From NCBI GenBank assembly GCA_022071945.1, contig JAJVIN010000061.1:1-36061 (forward strand): 36,061 nt of DNA, read 5' to 3'. The notes under the pieces are model-generated. The model was given only the letters and a program-made list of their open reading frames with translations. It had not been told where the DNA came from and did not search any database. Of this stretch, positions 18,501 through 26,043 are shown in pieces; position 1 is the stretch's first letter, and each line of letters begins with the position of its first letter. Origin of the DNA: Thermoanaerobaculia bacterium. GTDB taxonomy: Bacteria; Acidobacteriota; Thermoanaerobaculia; UBA5066. Both the position numbers and the translations under genes were made by a program.

Positions 18501-18743
18501 GACGGCGCCCAGGACGCCTTCGAGAACGGGAAAGTCCTCATCTACCAAGACGAGGGCAGGCAGCTTCACGTCGACTTCGGCAAGAAGACTTGGGCCGCGA
18601 AGTTCTCGGGGAAGGGCTTCCACCCTGCGCATGTCCCGCTGGAAGGCACGGTCCGCCTCGCGATCAAGGTGGGGGGCCAGACCTGGCACCAACAGGATCA
18701 CGAGATTCTGGCCTTCACCGCCGACCTGGCAGCGAACGACTGA
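15531..18743 (+). CDS. Large secreted protein of unknown family, possible aerolysin-like central region
   Basis: 1070 aa. GTG 15531 has a strong AAGGAGG close upstream and gives a good signal peptide (MRKLMLVGALVLFASAPALA). An ATG at 15543 would leave the ribosome binding site too far away and remove the basic N-terminus. No family was recognised with confidence. The N-terminal third is rich in Trp, Tyr and Ser (VFQGKIYLFASDYI, LLGRWDGV), resembling a fucose-lectin or propeller-like fold. Residues of about 635-715 hold alternating Thr/Ser/Gly strands and a repetitive ETETTTETGFSQ segment, a composition seen in amphipathic beta-hairpins of aerolysin/ETX-MTX2-type pore-forming proteins. This resemblance is impressionistic. 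The C-terminal third (about 830-1070) is beta-rich with two similar halves (WSFAGTKMTLSEYVR..., WAAKFSGKGFHPAHV...). The gene is followed by a strong hairpin and is probably monocistronic. Confidence 0.85.
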   Translation: MRKLMLVGALVLFASAPALATYEKQTRAIYWGGQIHYMSIDSSQKVDHMAATVPSGWKGPWDDSTVKTTASLPSGYKRQEENYSYAEGQGVVVFGSLMIHYAVVWNSSSQPRLVATRYDLSALTTSGTKGAFVDTTARDIFAVPNTGAKSYGISAVVFQGKIYLFASDYILISEDGVNYQLQSAVLANGLTGLIAVDALTYYTSSGTPNVMVLFIKPGTAGAVLGRWDGVTALPLASWSVLTVPGDSQGYPYHAGGLLLGTSGTSSSSDWKFNTGQKHLCVQTFLVGTVNGWGWLDRYEYDIETDQLSDGGGFEIQHAFYRMRIFPWYEPATDSLGRPVQKQSLGVNFYQCNQPGCTSHSWQCLGLASDYLVSTKQDPSTGGGYGWQGIPTSTSSGTPEEEAVRRNYWSLIGVALGPAPFAENGKEAFEVAETSFIDYGIEYESSIEHKSSWAKTYMVGSATEVKEGLPKKVGLKQNFDVSYKWGTIGSQTDETQYSTKASFIMGTKDEAEGNFGEHGWALFSAPTFLTQVGEIFAYDYSVTSSTGTDLHLRLPSVLQAGPPSASSPVPMTILSQYFKLDDPGGTDDQVAGMMSGLPAYPPSTDLEAWHLYDWVNSANGRWQVLFGPGGVGGGTQINRVSQGNTGSVTFGSGTTSITASGTTSAVSVEAGVGISAKIKIVGFDETLKAGYDSEFETETTTETGFSQDIKLEWGMTTMPSACTAGDCVKNMSVQPYILKALTADAPWIPAGYALNLPWAMTWWVHDYEYMDGRKGGVAAMPTSVGGTVTGVAGEVRGSGARSDYAVDGGHLAWTNADGTTTPIPITADQFQSKLGASIFIGSRQLSATPETGRWTRSGRVWTFKTAKSATRDIFTLTLDFGKGRWSFAGTKMTLSEYVRAGKSHIRLGLKVNGLYRFTTDVSHDMALTWDVRPAASDAARVQLTRLTGAHSTITGAGHVSLHGTLPSSMPAFGDVSIVMNGHQVDFPLLSLDGAQDAFENGKVLIYQDEGRQLHVDFGKKTWAAKFSGKGFHPAHVPLEGTVRLAIKVGGQTWHQQDHEILAFTADLAAND

Positions 18744-18752
18744 ACGCTGCTA

Positions 18753-18788
18753 CATCCGCGGGCGGCCGGAGGTTGCCGCCCGCGGATG
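18753..18788 (+). terminator. Strong hairpin after the 1070-aa protein gene
   Basis: A perfect 14-bp stem (18753-18766 with 18775-18788, arms beginning CATCCGCGGG) encloses an 8-nt loop and starts 9 bp after the stop codon. It is very GC-rich and lacks a T-tract, as is common for terminators in high-GC genomes. Confidence 0.75.
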
Positions 18789-18972
18789 CAGCCTTCGAGG
18801 CGGTGCCGAGCAGCTGGTCTCGGCCGTCGCTGGTCCTGAACAGGCCGGTGTCGGGCGAGACGTTCCCGATTCAAACGTCCACCGCGCCATCTAGATTGAG
18901 ACTTTGCGTGTCGTTCCCGCCATCGCCAGCGGGACCGGGCGCGACCTCGTTGTCAGTACAGGCGAGCGACGC

Positions 18973-19029
18973 GGCCGCCGAGCGGCGGCACTGCGAGCCG
19001 ACACGGTCTACCCGCTGGCAACCGCATGA
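18973..19029 (+). pseudogene. Possible C-terminal scrap of a DUF433-type antitoxin
   Basis: The frame ending at TGA 19027-19029 reads ALRADTVYPLATA. DUF433 antitoxins often end in a similar ERVYPL-type tail, and their stop often overlaps the start of a DUF5615 toxin gene. Here the stop overlaps the downstream ATG as ATGA, just as in such operons. No upstream DUF433 domain is seen. The call depends largely on the neighbouring toxin fragment. Confidence 0.3.
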
Positions 19030-19118
19030 GGCTCCTTGCGGACGAGGGGATCGACTGCGGTATCGTCGAGGCTCTGCGGGCTGCGGGACCACCTCGCTCG
19101 CTTCGAGTGGCCGGCTGA
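19026..19118 (+). pseudogene. N-terminal fragment of a DUF5615-type PIN-like toxin
   Basis: From ATG 19026 the frame reads MRLLADEGIDCGIVEALRAAG and then diverges, stopping at 19118 after 30 aa. The opening is that of DUF5615 proteins, small PIN-like ribonuclease toxins of about 110-120 aa whose first acidic residues (ADE) sit in the active site (family knowledge). Most of the protein is missing, so it is inactive. With the ATGA overlap to the upstream fragment it looks like the wreck of a toxin-antitoxin pair. Confidence 0.55.
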
Positions 19119-19212
19119 AGAGGAACACCCGCTCGATGTGACAGAGACATCGGCGGTCGATCTGCTCATGCGACGAGAGCGGGAGAGAAGGGGCGTCGGT
19201 TAGCTTAGCGAG

Positions 19213-19821
19213 ATGAGGCCGACTTCTCTCCCTGGGATGAAGCCCCGATCCCGTGGCGATGGGAGGTGCGCCTCCCGCACTCGGCTTCTGTCCGGAATTC
19301 CGACTTTCCCAGTGAGCGCTGACAACCTGAAGGTCCGCCACCGCTTCGCGCCCTGGCGTGCCGGCCCCTGGACGATGAGCGTCTTCCTGGAAGCCGTATT
19401 TCCCACAGCCGACCCGGAAAGCCTCGGCACTGGGAAGTACCAGGCCTCTGCAGGCTGGACCTCCACGCGACCGCTTCTCATCCCGTCTCGCTGGCTGGCG
19501 GCCCACCAGACCACCGTCACCTCCCAATTGCATCAAATCAACTCGGTGGCCGGGGACTCCGAGCGCACGGACATCAACTACACCAAGCTCGACCTCTCCT
19601 TAAAGGACACTTGGTCCTGCCACTGGGTGAAGCTCGCACTGAACATGCGGGTGGACTGGATCCAAGACGGCCGCACGGGAGCGGTGGGCGAACTGGAGTA
19701 CGGCCATCTCTTTGGTGCCCAGTGGAAGGCGTGGATCATGGGCGGGGGTCTGCTCTGGGGTGAGGGCGTGAAGGGGACTTACGGACGGAAGATCTCCCTG
19801 AGTGTCTCACGCACGCTCTGA
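19213..19821 (+). pseudogene. Outer-membrane beta-barrel-like protein lacking its N-terminus
   Basis: An open frame of 202 codons. From about residue 38 it shows alternating-strand sequence (DNLKVRHRFAPW, MSVFLEAVFPTADPES, LGTGKYQASAGW) and ends in a barrel-like last strand (YGRKISLSVSRTL, aromatic/hydrophobic alternation). This resembles transporter-like outer-membrane barrels of the MetA/phenol-degradation type (PF13557-like), usually about 250-300 aa with a signal peptide. Here the first 35 or so residues are Arg/Pro-rich with no signal peptide and no ribosome binding site, so the 5' part appears lost. It could be a short expressed protein, but a truncated relic is more likely. Confidence 0.5.
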
Positions 19822-19829
19822 GGCGAGCT

Positions 19830-20294
19830 GGCGGGTGGTGCCACGGAACACCACTCAAGGCCCATCACCTCCCGAGGAGACGACTCGCGCCCTCTGCCAG
19901 CCGTGAGGTCCCCGAGTTCCACCGGCCCGACGCGCACCCGGACGAGCTTGCACTCCCGGAGACCGGCGTGCCAGAACATCCACCGAATCTGCCCGTTCGC
20001 GCCCTCATGGAGACCCACCTCGAACCTCGTCCCTCCCCTCGTCGCCTTCCCGATCCGGAAACCTCGATGGGAGAGGTCGTCCCCTTCCTTCATCTTTCGT
20101 CCGAAGCCCGAAGGCTCCAGGATGAGCTGTCGAGACGCCGCGCCCAGCCTCCCGAAGAGGTGCCCGCGGACCTCATCCGAAAAGCCGCCGGCGAGGAGCT
20201 TTCGGCGCCGGACACTGATGGGCCCGTCCTCGTTCTCGAGGCGATCGAAGAGGTTCCCGCGATCGGACCCGAAGGGCGAGGCAAGCGGATTCAC
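19830..20294 (-). pseudogene. Degraded C-terminal part of an RsuA/RluB-type pseudouridine synthase
   Basis: On the minus strand, within a frame open from 20294 to 19779, the sequence reads RFEVGLHEGANGQIRWMFW, then ECKLVRVRVGPVELGDLTAG. This matches the C-terminal signature of RsuA/RluB/RluE enzymes (consensus: L-EGRNRQ-(I/V)RRM, then LVR-(I/V)-G-L-LGDLP-G). The signature is altered: RNRQ is ANGQ and RRM is RWM. The S4 domain and the catalytic GRLD-type Asp motif are not found upstream. The gene is therefore decayed or only a tail. Upstream residues (LFGRLGAASRQLILEP) show no clear match. Confidence 0.6.
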
Positions 20295-20445
20295 CCCTGG
20301 GGGATCAATGAGACTGGCGAATGGGACGCGGGTGAGGTGTTCGTCCCCGACGGACCCAGATCAGAGAGGTGACCGCGGTCTCCCGCGCGCTCTCGGTCTG
20401 ATTCCGGTGACCGGTGCCATGGCAGAAGAGAGAAAATAGACCGTT

Positions 20446-23328
20446 TTGAACGGCGAAAAGGACCGCACCCTCGCTCTTGGCAAGGAGGAGCCGGAGAGCG
20501 CCTCTGACACGGGCGTACCGGCGACGATCGGCCGCCTCCGCATCGAGCGCCTTCTCGGACAGGGAGGGATGGCGCAGGTCTTCCGCGCGTTCGACCCTCT
20601 CCTCGGACGCCCCGTCGCCGTGAAGTTGATGTACGGCGAGTCGCCCGATCAGAACCTGCGGCTGATCAGAGAGGCTCGTCTCCTCGCCAAGGTCGATCAC
20701 CCGCACATCTGCAAGATCTACGAGACCGGCCTCGAGGGCTCGCGGCCGTACATCGTGATGCAGCTCGTCGACGGCCGGGTCCTCGACGTCGCGGCCGCGG
20801 ACCTCTCGCTGACCGAGAAGTTGCACCTCTTCATCACGATCGCGGAGGCCGTTCACGCCGCCCACCGCATCGGCCTGATCCACCGTGACCTGAAACCCGC
20901 CAACATCCTGGTCGAGACGCGCCCGGGCGATCCGCCCCATCCATACGTGCTGGATTTCGGCCTCGCCCGGGAACTGGAGGGGATCGACGCGACGGCCACG
21001 GGAATGATCACAGGAAGCCCAGCCTTCATGTCCCCGGAGCAGGCGCGGGGAGACCGCGCCCTCATGGACACACGAACCGATGTTTACGGTCTGGGTGCCA
21101 CGTTCTACAGTGTCCTCTCGGGCCGTCTCCCCTTCGATGCGCCCACGCCTTTCGAGACGCTCCTGAAGGTCGTCTCGGAGGAACCGGCACCGCTCCGCCG
21201 AGCGGCGCCGAGGATCCCAGCTGACCTCGAGACGATCGTGATGAAGTGTCTGGAGAAGTCGCCCGACAGGCGGTACGACTCGGCCCAGGCCCTCGCCGAC
21301 GACATCCGGCGCTTCCTCGCGGGCCGACCGGTAGAAGCCCGTCCGGCCACTCTCGGCTACCGCGCGTCACGGTTCCTGTCTCGGCATCGCGTGCCGGTCG
21401 CGGCTGGATTCCTCTTGCTCGCGGTGTCGGCCTTCTTCGGGATCGCCTACCTGAGAACACAGAGGGCGGCAGATGAGCGAGCGCGGAACGCACGCCTCCT
21501 GGCACAGAGCGTTCAGGAGATCGAGTGGCGGATGCGCGTCGCCCTCATGCAGCCGCTTCGGAGCACGCTGCCCGAACGCGAAAAGGCAGTCGCGAGAATC
21601 GACGCCATCCTGGAGTCGAGCCAGCGCGAAAACGATGCGGAGGACTGGAGCCTGCGGCTCGCGGCCGCCGGCCGGGGGCAGCTCCTCCTCGGAAACCTCA
21701 ACCCGGCCCTGCAACACCTGGAGGAGGCATGGGCTCTCGGCGATCGCTCGCCTGATCTAGCCGTGTCGCTCGGCGTCGCGCTCGCGCAGGCCTACGAGTC
21801 CGAACTCGACGCCCTCGTCCTCGTCCGGAATCCCGACGTCAGAAGGGCCAGGCGTGCTCAGCTCGACGCAACGTTGAAGCGGAACGCTCTCGAGAGGCTG
21901 CGAGCCGCCGAGAGCGCGACGACAGTCCCGCCGGAATTCCTCCGGGCCCTCATCAGCTTCCTGGAGGGGAACCACGACAAGGCCATCGCCCTCTGCCGGC
22001 AGGCGAGGGAGAAGCTCCCGTGGTTCCAGGAGGCGCTCCTGCTGGAAGGCCGGATCCACGCGGCCCGTGCTGGCGACGCCTTGGAGAGCGGAGACGCTGG
22101 CGCCTTCCGCTCCCACCAGGACGCGGCCCTCGCCGCGTTCACGTCGGCATCCGAGATCGCGCGAAGCGATGACCGGGCGTACGTCGGTCTGGCGAAGGTC
22201 TGGTTCAAGCGAGAGGCGTCCATCTACCTGACCACGGACGGAAAAGGCCTGGAGGAGGCCGCCCGACACCTGATCGCCGAGGCCGAGAGAGCGCTCGAGG
22301 CAAACCCGCGCAGTGTCGAGGCCCTCGTTCTTGCCGCCAATGGCCACCGTTACGTAGCGGACTTCAAGTACAGCCGGGGCATCGATCCGTCGACCGAGTT
22401 GAGGCTGGGCCTCGCCGCCATTGACGCCGCACTCGCTATCGGTCGAGGTTTCGTGAAGGCCCATGTCTTGCGCGCGCTTCTCCTATGGATCCAGGGCAAA
22501 CGGGCTTCGGAGTCGGCGATCCCCCAGGCCGAGCGCGACATGACCTCGGCTCTGGAATCGATTGACAGGGCCCTCCATCTGTCGCCTCGCGACCCGGACG
22601 CCCTCCACATCGGAGGGCTCTTGTACCTCGATCTCGCGATCGTCTACGGGGCGCTCGAGAAGGACCCGGAGCCCCTCCTCAGGAAGGCCATCTCGAACTT
22701 CGTCGACATCACTCCGCTCGAAGGGTACCGAACGGTCGGCCTCGTGAACCGATCGTTCTGCTCCATCCTCCTCGGCCGCCTCCTTTTCGATCGCGGGGCC
22801 GACGCCCTGCCGCATCTAGAGGCGGCGGTCGGACTGGCGAAGGAGTCGCTCGCCGTCACTCCACCTCTTCTCTTCTCCTACATCGCCGCCCTCGAAGCCG
22901 AGGCCGAACTCGCGCTCGTTCTCGCCGAGATGGCAGTGGACCCCGCGAAGGTGGTGGCGGAGGGCGAGAGGCTCTATGCCGAGGCTGTCAAGGTCCGGCC
23001 CGAGGAGCCCCGGCTACATATCGCCGTCACGGGACTCCGGGTCGCGACGGCCCTCTTCGAAGTGGAGAAGAACGGCGGTGGAAAGGCATTCGAGGATGCC
23101 GTCAACCGTGCCCAGGAGGCGTGCACCGAGGCGGAGAGGATTCACTCCAACATCTCGTCCACGGCCCGGTACAGGGCACTCCTGCTCGCCCTGAAGGCCC
23201 GATCCGAACCTTCGGCAGCCCGAACCGAATCCGCCCGGCGAGCGTTGCGGCTCGTCATCGAGAAGGGCGATGACGACATGGGCCGGCTGCGACGGTTTCT
23301 CAGTGCGCTCGACAGACCCTCGAGGTAG
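20446..23328 (+). CDS. Ser/Thr protein kinase with membrane anchor and TPR-rich C-terminus
   Basis: 960 aa. An in-frame TAG at 20437 leaves TTG 20446 as the only start upstream of the kinase domain; the next ATG lies inside the glycine loop. An AGAAGAGAG stretch about 14 bp upstream is a weak ribosome binding site. The kinase domain spans about residues 28-290: loop GQGGMAQVF, K60, IHRDLKPAN with D148, DFG with D170, and MSPEQ at about 195-199. It is apparently active. One membrane helix follows (about 316-336). The remaining 620 or so residues are helical with TPR-like repeats (LLLGNLNPALQHLEEAWALG, ALISFLEGNHDKAIALCRQA), suited to binding protein partners. Such kinase-TPR proteins are common in Acidobacteriota. 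glgP begins 192 bp downstream with its own promoter, so co-regulation with glycogen metabolism is only a positional guess. Confidence 0.92.
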   Translation: MNGEKDRTLALGKEEPESASDTGVPATIGRLRIERLLGQGGMAQVFRAFDPLLGRPVAVKLMYGESPDQNLRLIREARLLAKVDHPHICKIYETGLEGSRPYIVMQLVDGRVLDVAAADLSLTEKLHLFITIAEAVHAAHRIGLIHRDLKPANILVETRPGDPPHPYVLDFGLARELEGIDATATGMITGSPAFMSPEQARGDRALMDTRTDVYGLGATFYSVLSGRLPFDAPTPFETLLKVVSEEPAPLRRAAPRIPADLETIVMKCLEKSPDRRYDSAQALADDIRRFLAGRPVEARPATLGYRASRFLSRHRVPVAAGFLLLAVSAFFGIAYLRTQRAADERARNARLLAQSVQEIEWRMRVALMQPLRSTLPEREKAVARIDAILESSQRENDAEDWSLRLAAAGRGQLLLGNLNPALQHLEEAWALGDRSPDLAVSLGVALAQAYESELDALVLVRNPDVRRARRAQLDATLKRNALERLRAAESATTVPPEFLRALISFLEGNHDKAIALCRQAREKLPWFQEALLLEGRIHAARAGDALESGDAGAFRSHQDAALAAFTSASEIARSDDRAYVGLAKVWFKREASIYLTTDGKGLEEAARHLIAEAERALEANPRSVEALVLAANGHRYVADFKYSRGIDPSTELRLGLAAIDAALAIGRGFVKAHVLRALLLWIQGKRASESAIPQAERDMTSALESIDRALHLSPRDPDALHIGGLLYLDLAIVYGALEKDPEPLLRKAISNFVDITPLEGYRTVGLVNRSFCSILLGRLLFDRGADALPHLEAAVGLAKESLAVTPPLLFSYIAALEAEAELALVLAEMAVDPAKVVAEGERLYAEAVKVRPEEPRLHIAVTGLRVATALFEVEKNGGGKAFEDAVNRAQEACTEAERIHSNISSTARYRALLLALKARSEPSAARTESARRALRLVIEKGDDDMGRLRRFLSALDRPSR

Positions 23329-23485
23329 AGCGGCGCCGAGTCGAAAGGGGGGTCCAGCCGAGTCTGGCGGGACAGTGAGTTCGTAATAGACAAGCAGTCC
23401 GTTGGCGCCGCGGGAGCTCTCGATAGATGGCGAGTGTTGCGTCATCCACGACAGCGGGGAGCCAGGGATCGTTGCGGCTCGTCCC

Positions 23486-23520
23486 TTGCGGACGCGTGAG
23501 CCGCGACCCTATGATCTCCC
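23486..23520 (+). promoter_or_regulatory. glgP promoter implying a leaderless transcript
   Basis: TTGCGG (23486-23491), an 18-bp spacer and TATGAT (23510-23515) form a sigma70-like promoter. Only 5 bp separate the -10 from ATG 23521, so transcription would start at or next to the A of the ATG. No Shine-Dalgarno is present, consistent with leaderless translation. Confidence 0.6.
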
Positions 23521-26010
23521 ATGCTTCCAGGCCGCCAAGCTCGAGACATCAACGCCGAATCCGTCACCCTCGGGCTGGACGCCGAGTCGATCCGGCGCTC
23601 CTTCACCGAGAAGCTCTTCTTCGAGCTGGCAAAGTTCCCGGGCGTCGCGACACAAAACGATCACTACCTGGCGCTCGCCCACGCGGTGCGCGACCGGATC
23701 CTGCACCGGTGGATCCGTTCCGCGCGGACCTTCCTGGAGGAACAGCACCGGACGGTGATCTACCTCTCAGCGGAGTACCTGCTGGGGCCCCAGCTCGGCC
23801 ACAACCTGCTCGCCCTCGGGATCGAGGGGCCGGTCCGGGAGGCGATGGAGTCCCTGGGGCTCGATCTCGACGAACTCATCGAGCACGAGGAAGAGCCCGG
23901 GCTGGGCAACGGCGGCCTCGGCCGCCTCGCTGCCTGCTTCATGGATTCCCTTGCGACGCTGGACTACCCGGCGATCGGCCACGGGATCCGGTACGAGTTC
24001 GGCATCTTCGACCAGGAGATCCGGAACGGCTGGCAGGTGGAGCGGACCGACCGCTGGCTGCGGCACGGCAACCCCTGGGAGGTGCGGCGGTACGAGATCG
24101 GCTTCACGATCGGCTTCGGCGGGAGAACCGAGACGGTCGTGGACGCCGCAGGCCGGGCGCGGGTGAGGTGGACGCCCGCCCGGGTGGTCCGCGGCGTGCC
24201 GTACGACACGCTGGTCATGGGGCACGGGACGGTCACGACGAACTTCCTGCGTCTGTGGTCCGCGGTAGCCGCGGAGGAGTTCGACCTGGACGCCTTCCAG
24301 GTCGGCGAGTACTGGCGGGCCGTCGACGAGAAGATCCGCAGCGAGAACATCACCAAGGTCCTCTACCCGAACGACGCGAGCCCGGCCGGAAAGCAGCTGC
24401 GCCTCGAGCAGCAGTACTTCTTCGTTTCCTGCGCACTGCAGGACTGCATCCGGCTCCTCCTCCAGAGGACGACGATCGACCGGTTTGCGGACATCTTTGC
24501 GATCCAGCTGAACGACACGCACCCGACGCTCGCGATCCCGGAACTGATGCGCCTCTTGATGGACGAGCACGGCCTGGGCTGGGACGAGGCCTGGGGCATC
24601 ACGTCGCGCTCGTTCAACTACACGAACCACACGCTGCTGCCGGAGGCGCTGGAGACCTGGCCCCTCCCGCTCTTCGGGAGCCTGCTTCCCCGGCACCTCG
24701 AGATCGTCTACGAGATCAACCGCCGCTTCCTCGAGGAGGTGGCCGCGAGCTTCCCCAGGGACGGCGCGCGGCTCGCCCGCCTCAGCCTCATCGACGAGAG
24801 GGGCGAGAAGAGCGTCCGGATGGCCCACCTCGCCACCGTCACCAGCCAGAAGGTCAACGGCGTGGCGGCTCTCCACTCGCGCCTCCTCAGGGAGACGGTC
24901 CTGCGCGACTTCGCCGAGTTGTGGCCAGACCGCTTCACGAACGTCACGAACGGGGTCACTCCGCGCCGCTTTCTCGCACAGGCAAACCCGCGCCTCGCCT
25001 CCCTTGTCACCGAGGCGATCGGGGACGGGTGGGTCACGGACCTCGAGCGGCTGAGGGGGCTGGAACCACTCGCGGCGGACGCCGGGTTCCGGGAGCGCTG
25101 GCGGGTCGTGAAGCAGGCCGCCAAGGAACGCCTTGCCGGGTGGATCCGGGAGACACTCGGACGCTCCGTCGACCCACACACACTCTTCGACGCCCAGTGC
25201 AAGCGGATCCACGAGTACAAGCGCCAGCAGCTCAACCTGCTGCACATCGTCTGGCTCTACCAGCGGATCCTCCGCGGGGAAGTGGCCGGCATCCCGGGGC
25301 GGACGTTCCTCCTGGCCGGCAAGGCCGCGCCGGGCTACCACATGGCGAAGCTCATCATCCGGCTGGCGACGGCGATCGGGGAGACAGTCGAGCGGCACCC
25401 GATCGCGAGGGAGCTGCTCTCGGTGGTCTTCCTCCCCGACTTCAACGTGAAGAACGCCCAGCGGATCTACCCGGCCGCCGACCTGTCCGAGCAGATCTCC
25501 ACGGCGGGCAAGGAAGCGTCGGGCACCGGGAACATGAAGTTCTCCCTCAACGGGGCGCTCACGATCGGCACGCTGGACGGGGCGAATGTCGAGATCCGTG
25601 AGGCGGTCGGCGAGGAGAACTTCTTCCTCTTCGGGCTGACCGCTCCCGAGGTGGAGGATCAGTTCCGGCGGGGCTACGACCCGCGCCGGGTCCTCGAGGC
25701 AGACCGCGAGCTTTCGGACGTCCTTTCCTTGATCGCATCAGGACACTTCGCGCCCGCCGAGCCGGACCTCTTTGCTCCCTTCGTGCGCCGGCTCGTGGAG
25801 GAGGACCCCTTTCTCGTCCTGGCGGACTTCCGGGCCTACGTCGAGTGCCAAGGGAAGGCCTCCCGGGCCTGGAGCGATGTTGTCGGCTGGACGAGCGCCT
25901 CGATCCTGAACGTGGCGCGGATGGGCCGGTTCAGCTCGGACCGCTCCATAAGGGACTACGTACGGGAGGTCTGGCACGTCCGTCCGGTGAAGCTCGCACC
26001 CGTGAGGTGA
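23521..26010 (+). CDS. glgP: Glycogen (alpha-glucan) phosphorylase
   Basis: 829 aa, the usual full length of the GT35 family. It releases glucose-1-phosphate from the non-reducing ends of glycogen or maltodextrin using pyridoxal phosphate, in the cytoplasm. Visible signatures are YLSAEYLLG near the N-terminus, EEPGLGNGGLGRLAACFMDS, QLNDTHP, NVTNGVTPRRFL, CKRIHEYKRQ, and the cofactor site EASGTGNMKFSLNG with the PLP lysine at K673, followed by GTLDGANVEI. ATG 23521 is chosen because it lies just after a -10 element and all conserved blocks follow. The gene looks intact. An internal piece (about 24110-24236) is repeated at 28366-28494. Downstream, only 30-odd bases separate the stop from an IS91-like element fragment. 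Confidence 0.97.
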   Translation: MLPGRQARDINAESVTLGLDAESIRRSFTEKLFFELAKFPGVATQNDHYLALAHAVRDRILHRWIRSARTFLEEQHRTVIYLSAEYLLGPQLGHNLLALGIEGPVREAMESLGLDLDELIEHEEEPGLGNGGLGRLAACFMDSLATLDYPAIGHGIRYEFGIFDQEIRNGWQVERTDRWLRHGNPWEVRRYEIGFTIGFGGRTETVVDAAGRARVRWTPARVVRGVPYDTLVMGHGTVTTNFLRLWSAVAAEEFDLDAFQVGEYWRAVDEKIRSENITKVLYPNDASPAGKQLRLEQQYFFVSCALQDCIRLLLQRTTIDRFADIFAIQLNDTHPTLAIPELMRLLMDEHGLGWDEAWGITSRSFNYTNHTLLPEALETWPLPLFGSLLPRHLEIVYEINRRFLEEVAASFPRDGARLARLSLIDERGEKSVRMAHLATVTSQKVNGVAALHSRLLRETVLRDFAELWPDRFTNVTNGVTPRRFLAQANPRLASLVTEAIGDGWVTDLERLRGLEPLAADAGFRERWRVVKQAAKERLAGWIRETLGRSVDPHTLFDAQCKRIHEYKRQQLNLLHIVWLYQRILRGEVAGIPGRTFLLAGKAAPGYHMAKLIIRLATAIGETVERHPIARELLSVVFLPDFNVKNAQRIYPAADLSEQISTAGKEASGTGNMKFSLNGALTIGTLDGANVEIREAVGEENFFLFGLTAPEVEDQFRRGYDPRRVLEADRELSDVLSLIASGHFAPAEPDLFAPFVRRLVEEDPFLVLADFRAYVECQGKASRAWSDVVGWTSASILNVARMGRFSSDRSIRDYVREVWHVRPVKLAPVR

Positions 26011-26043
26011 GTCCCGGGCCGAGGTCGAACTCCTCTCACGGAT

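Noticed and set aside
19968-20372. 134-codon plus-strand frame opposite the pseudouridine synthase tail
   Set aside because: It has no ribosome binding site or known domain, and the minus strand carries a recognisable family signature.
23767-25398. 543-codon minus-strand frame opposite glgP
   Set aside because: It lies opposite highly conserved phosphorylase sequence and has no domain of its own.
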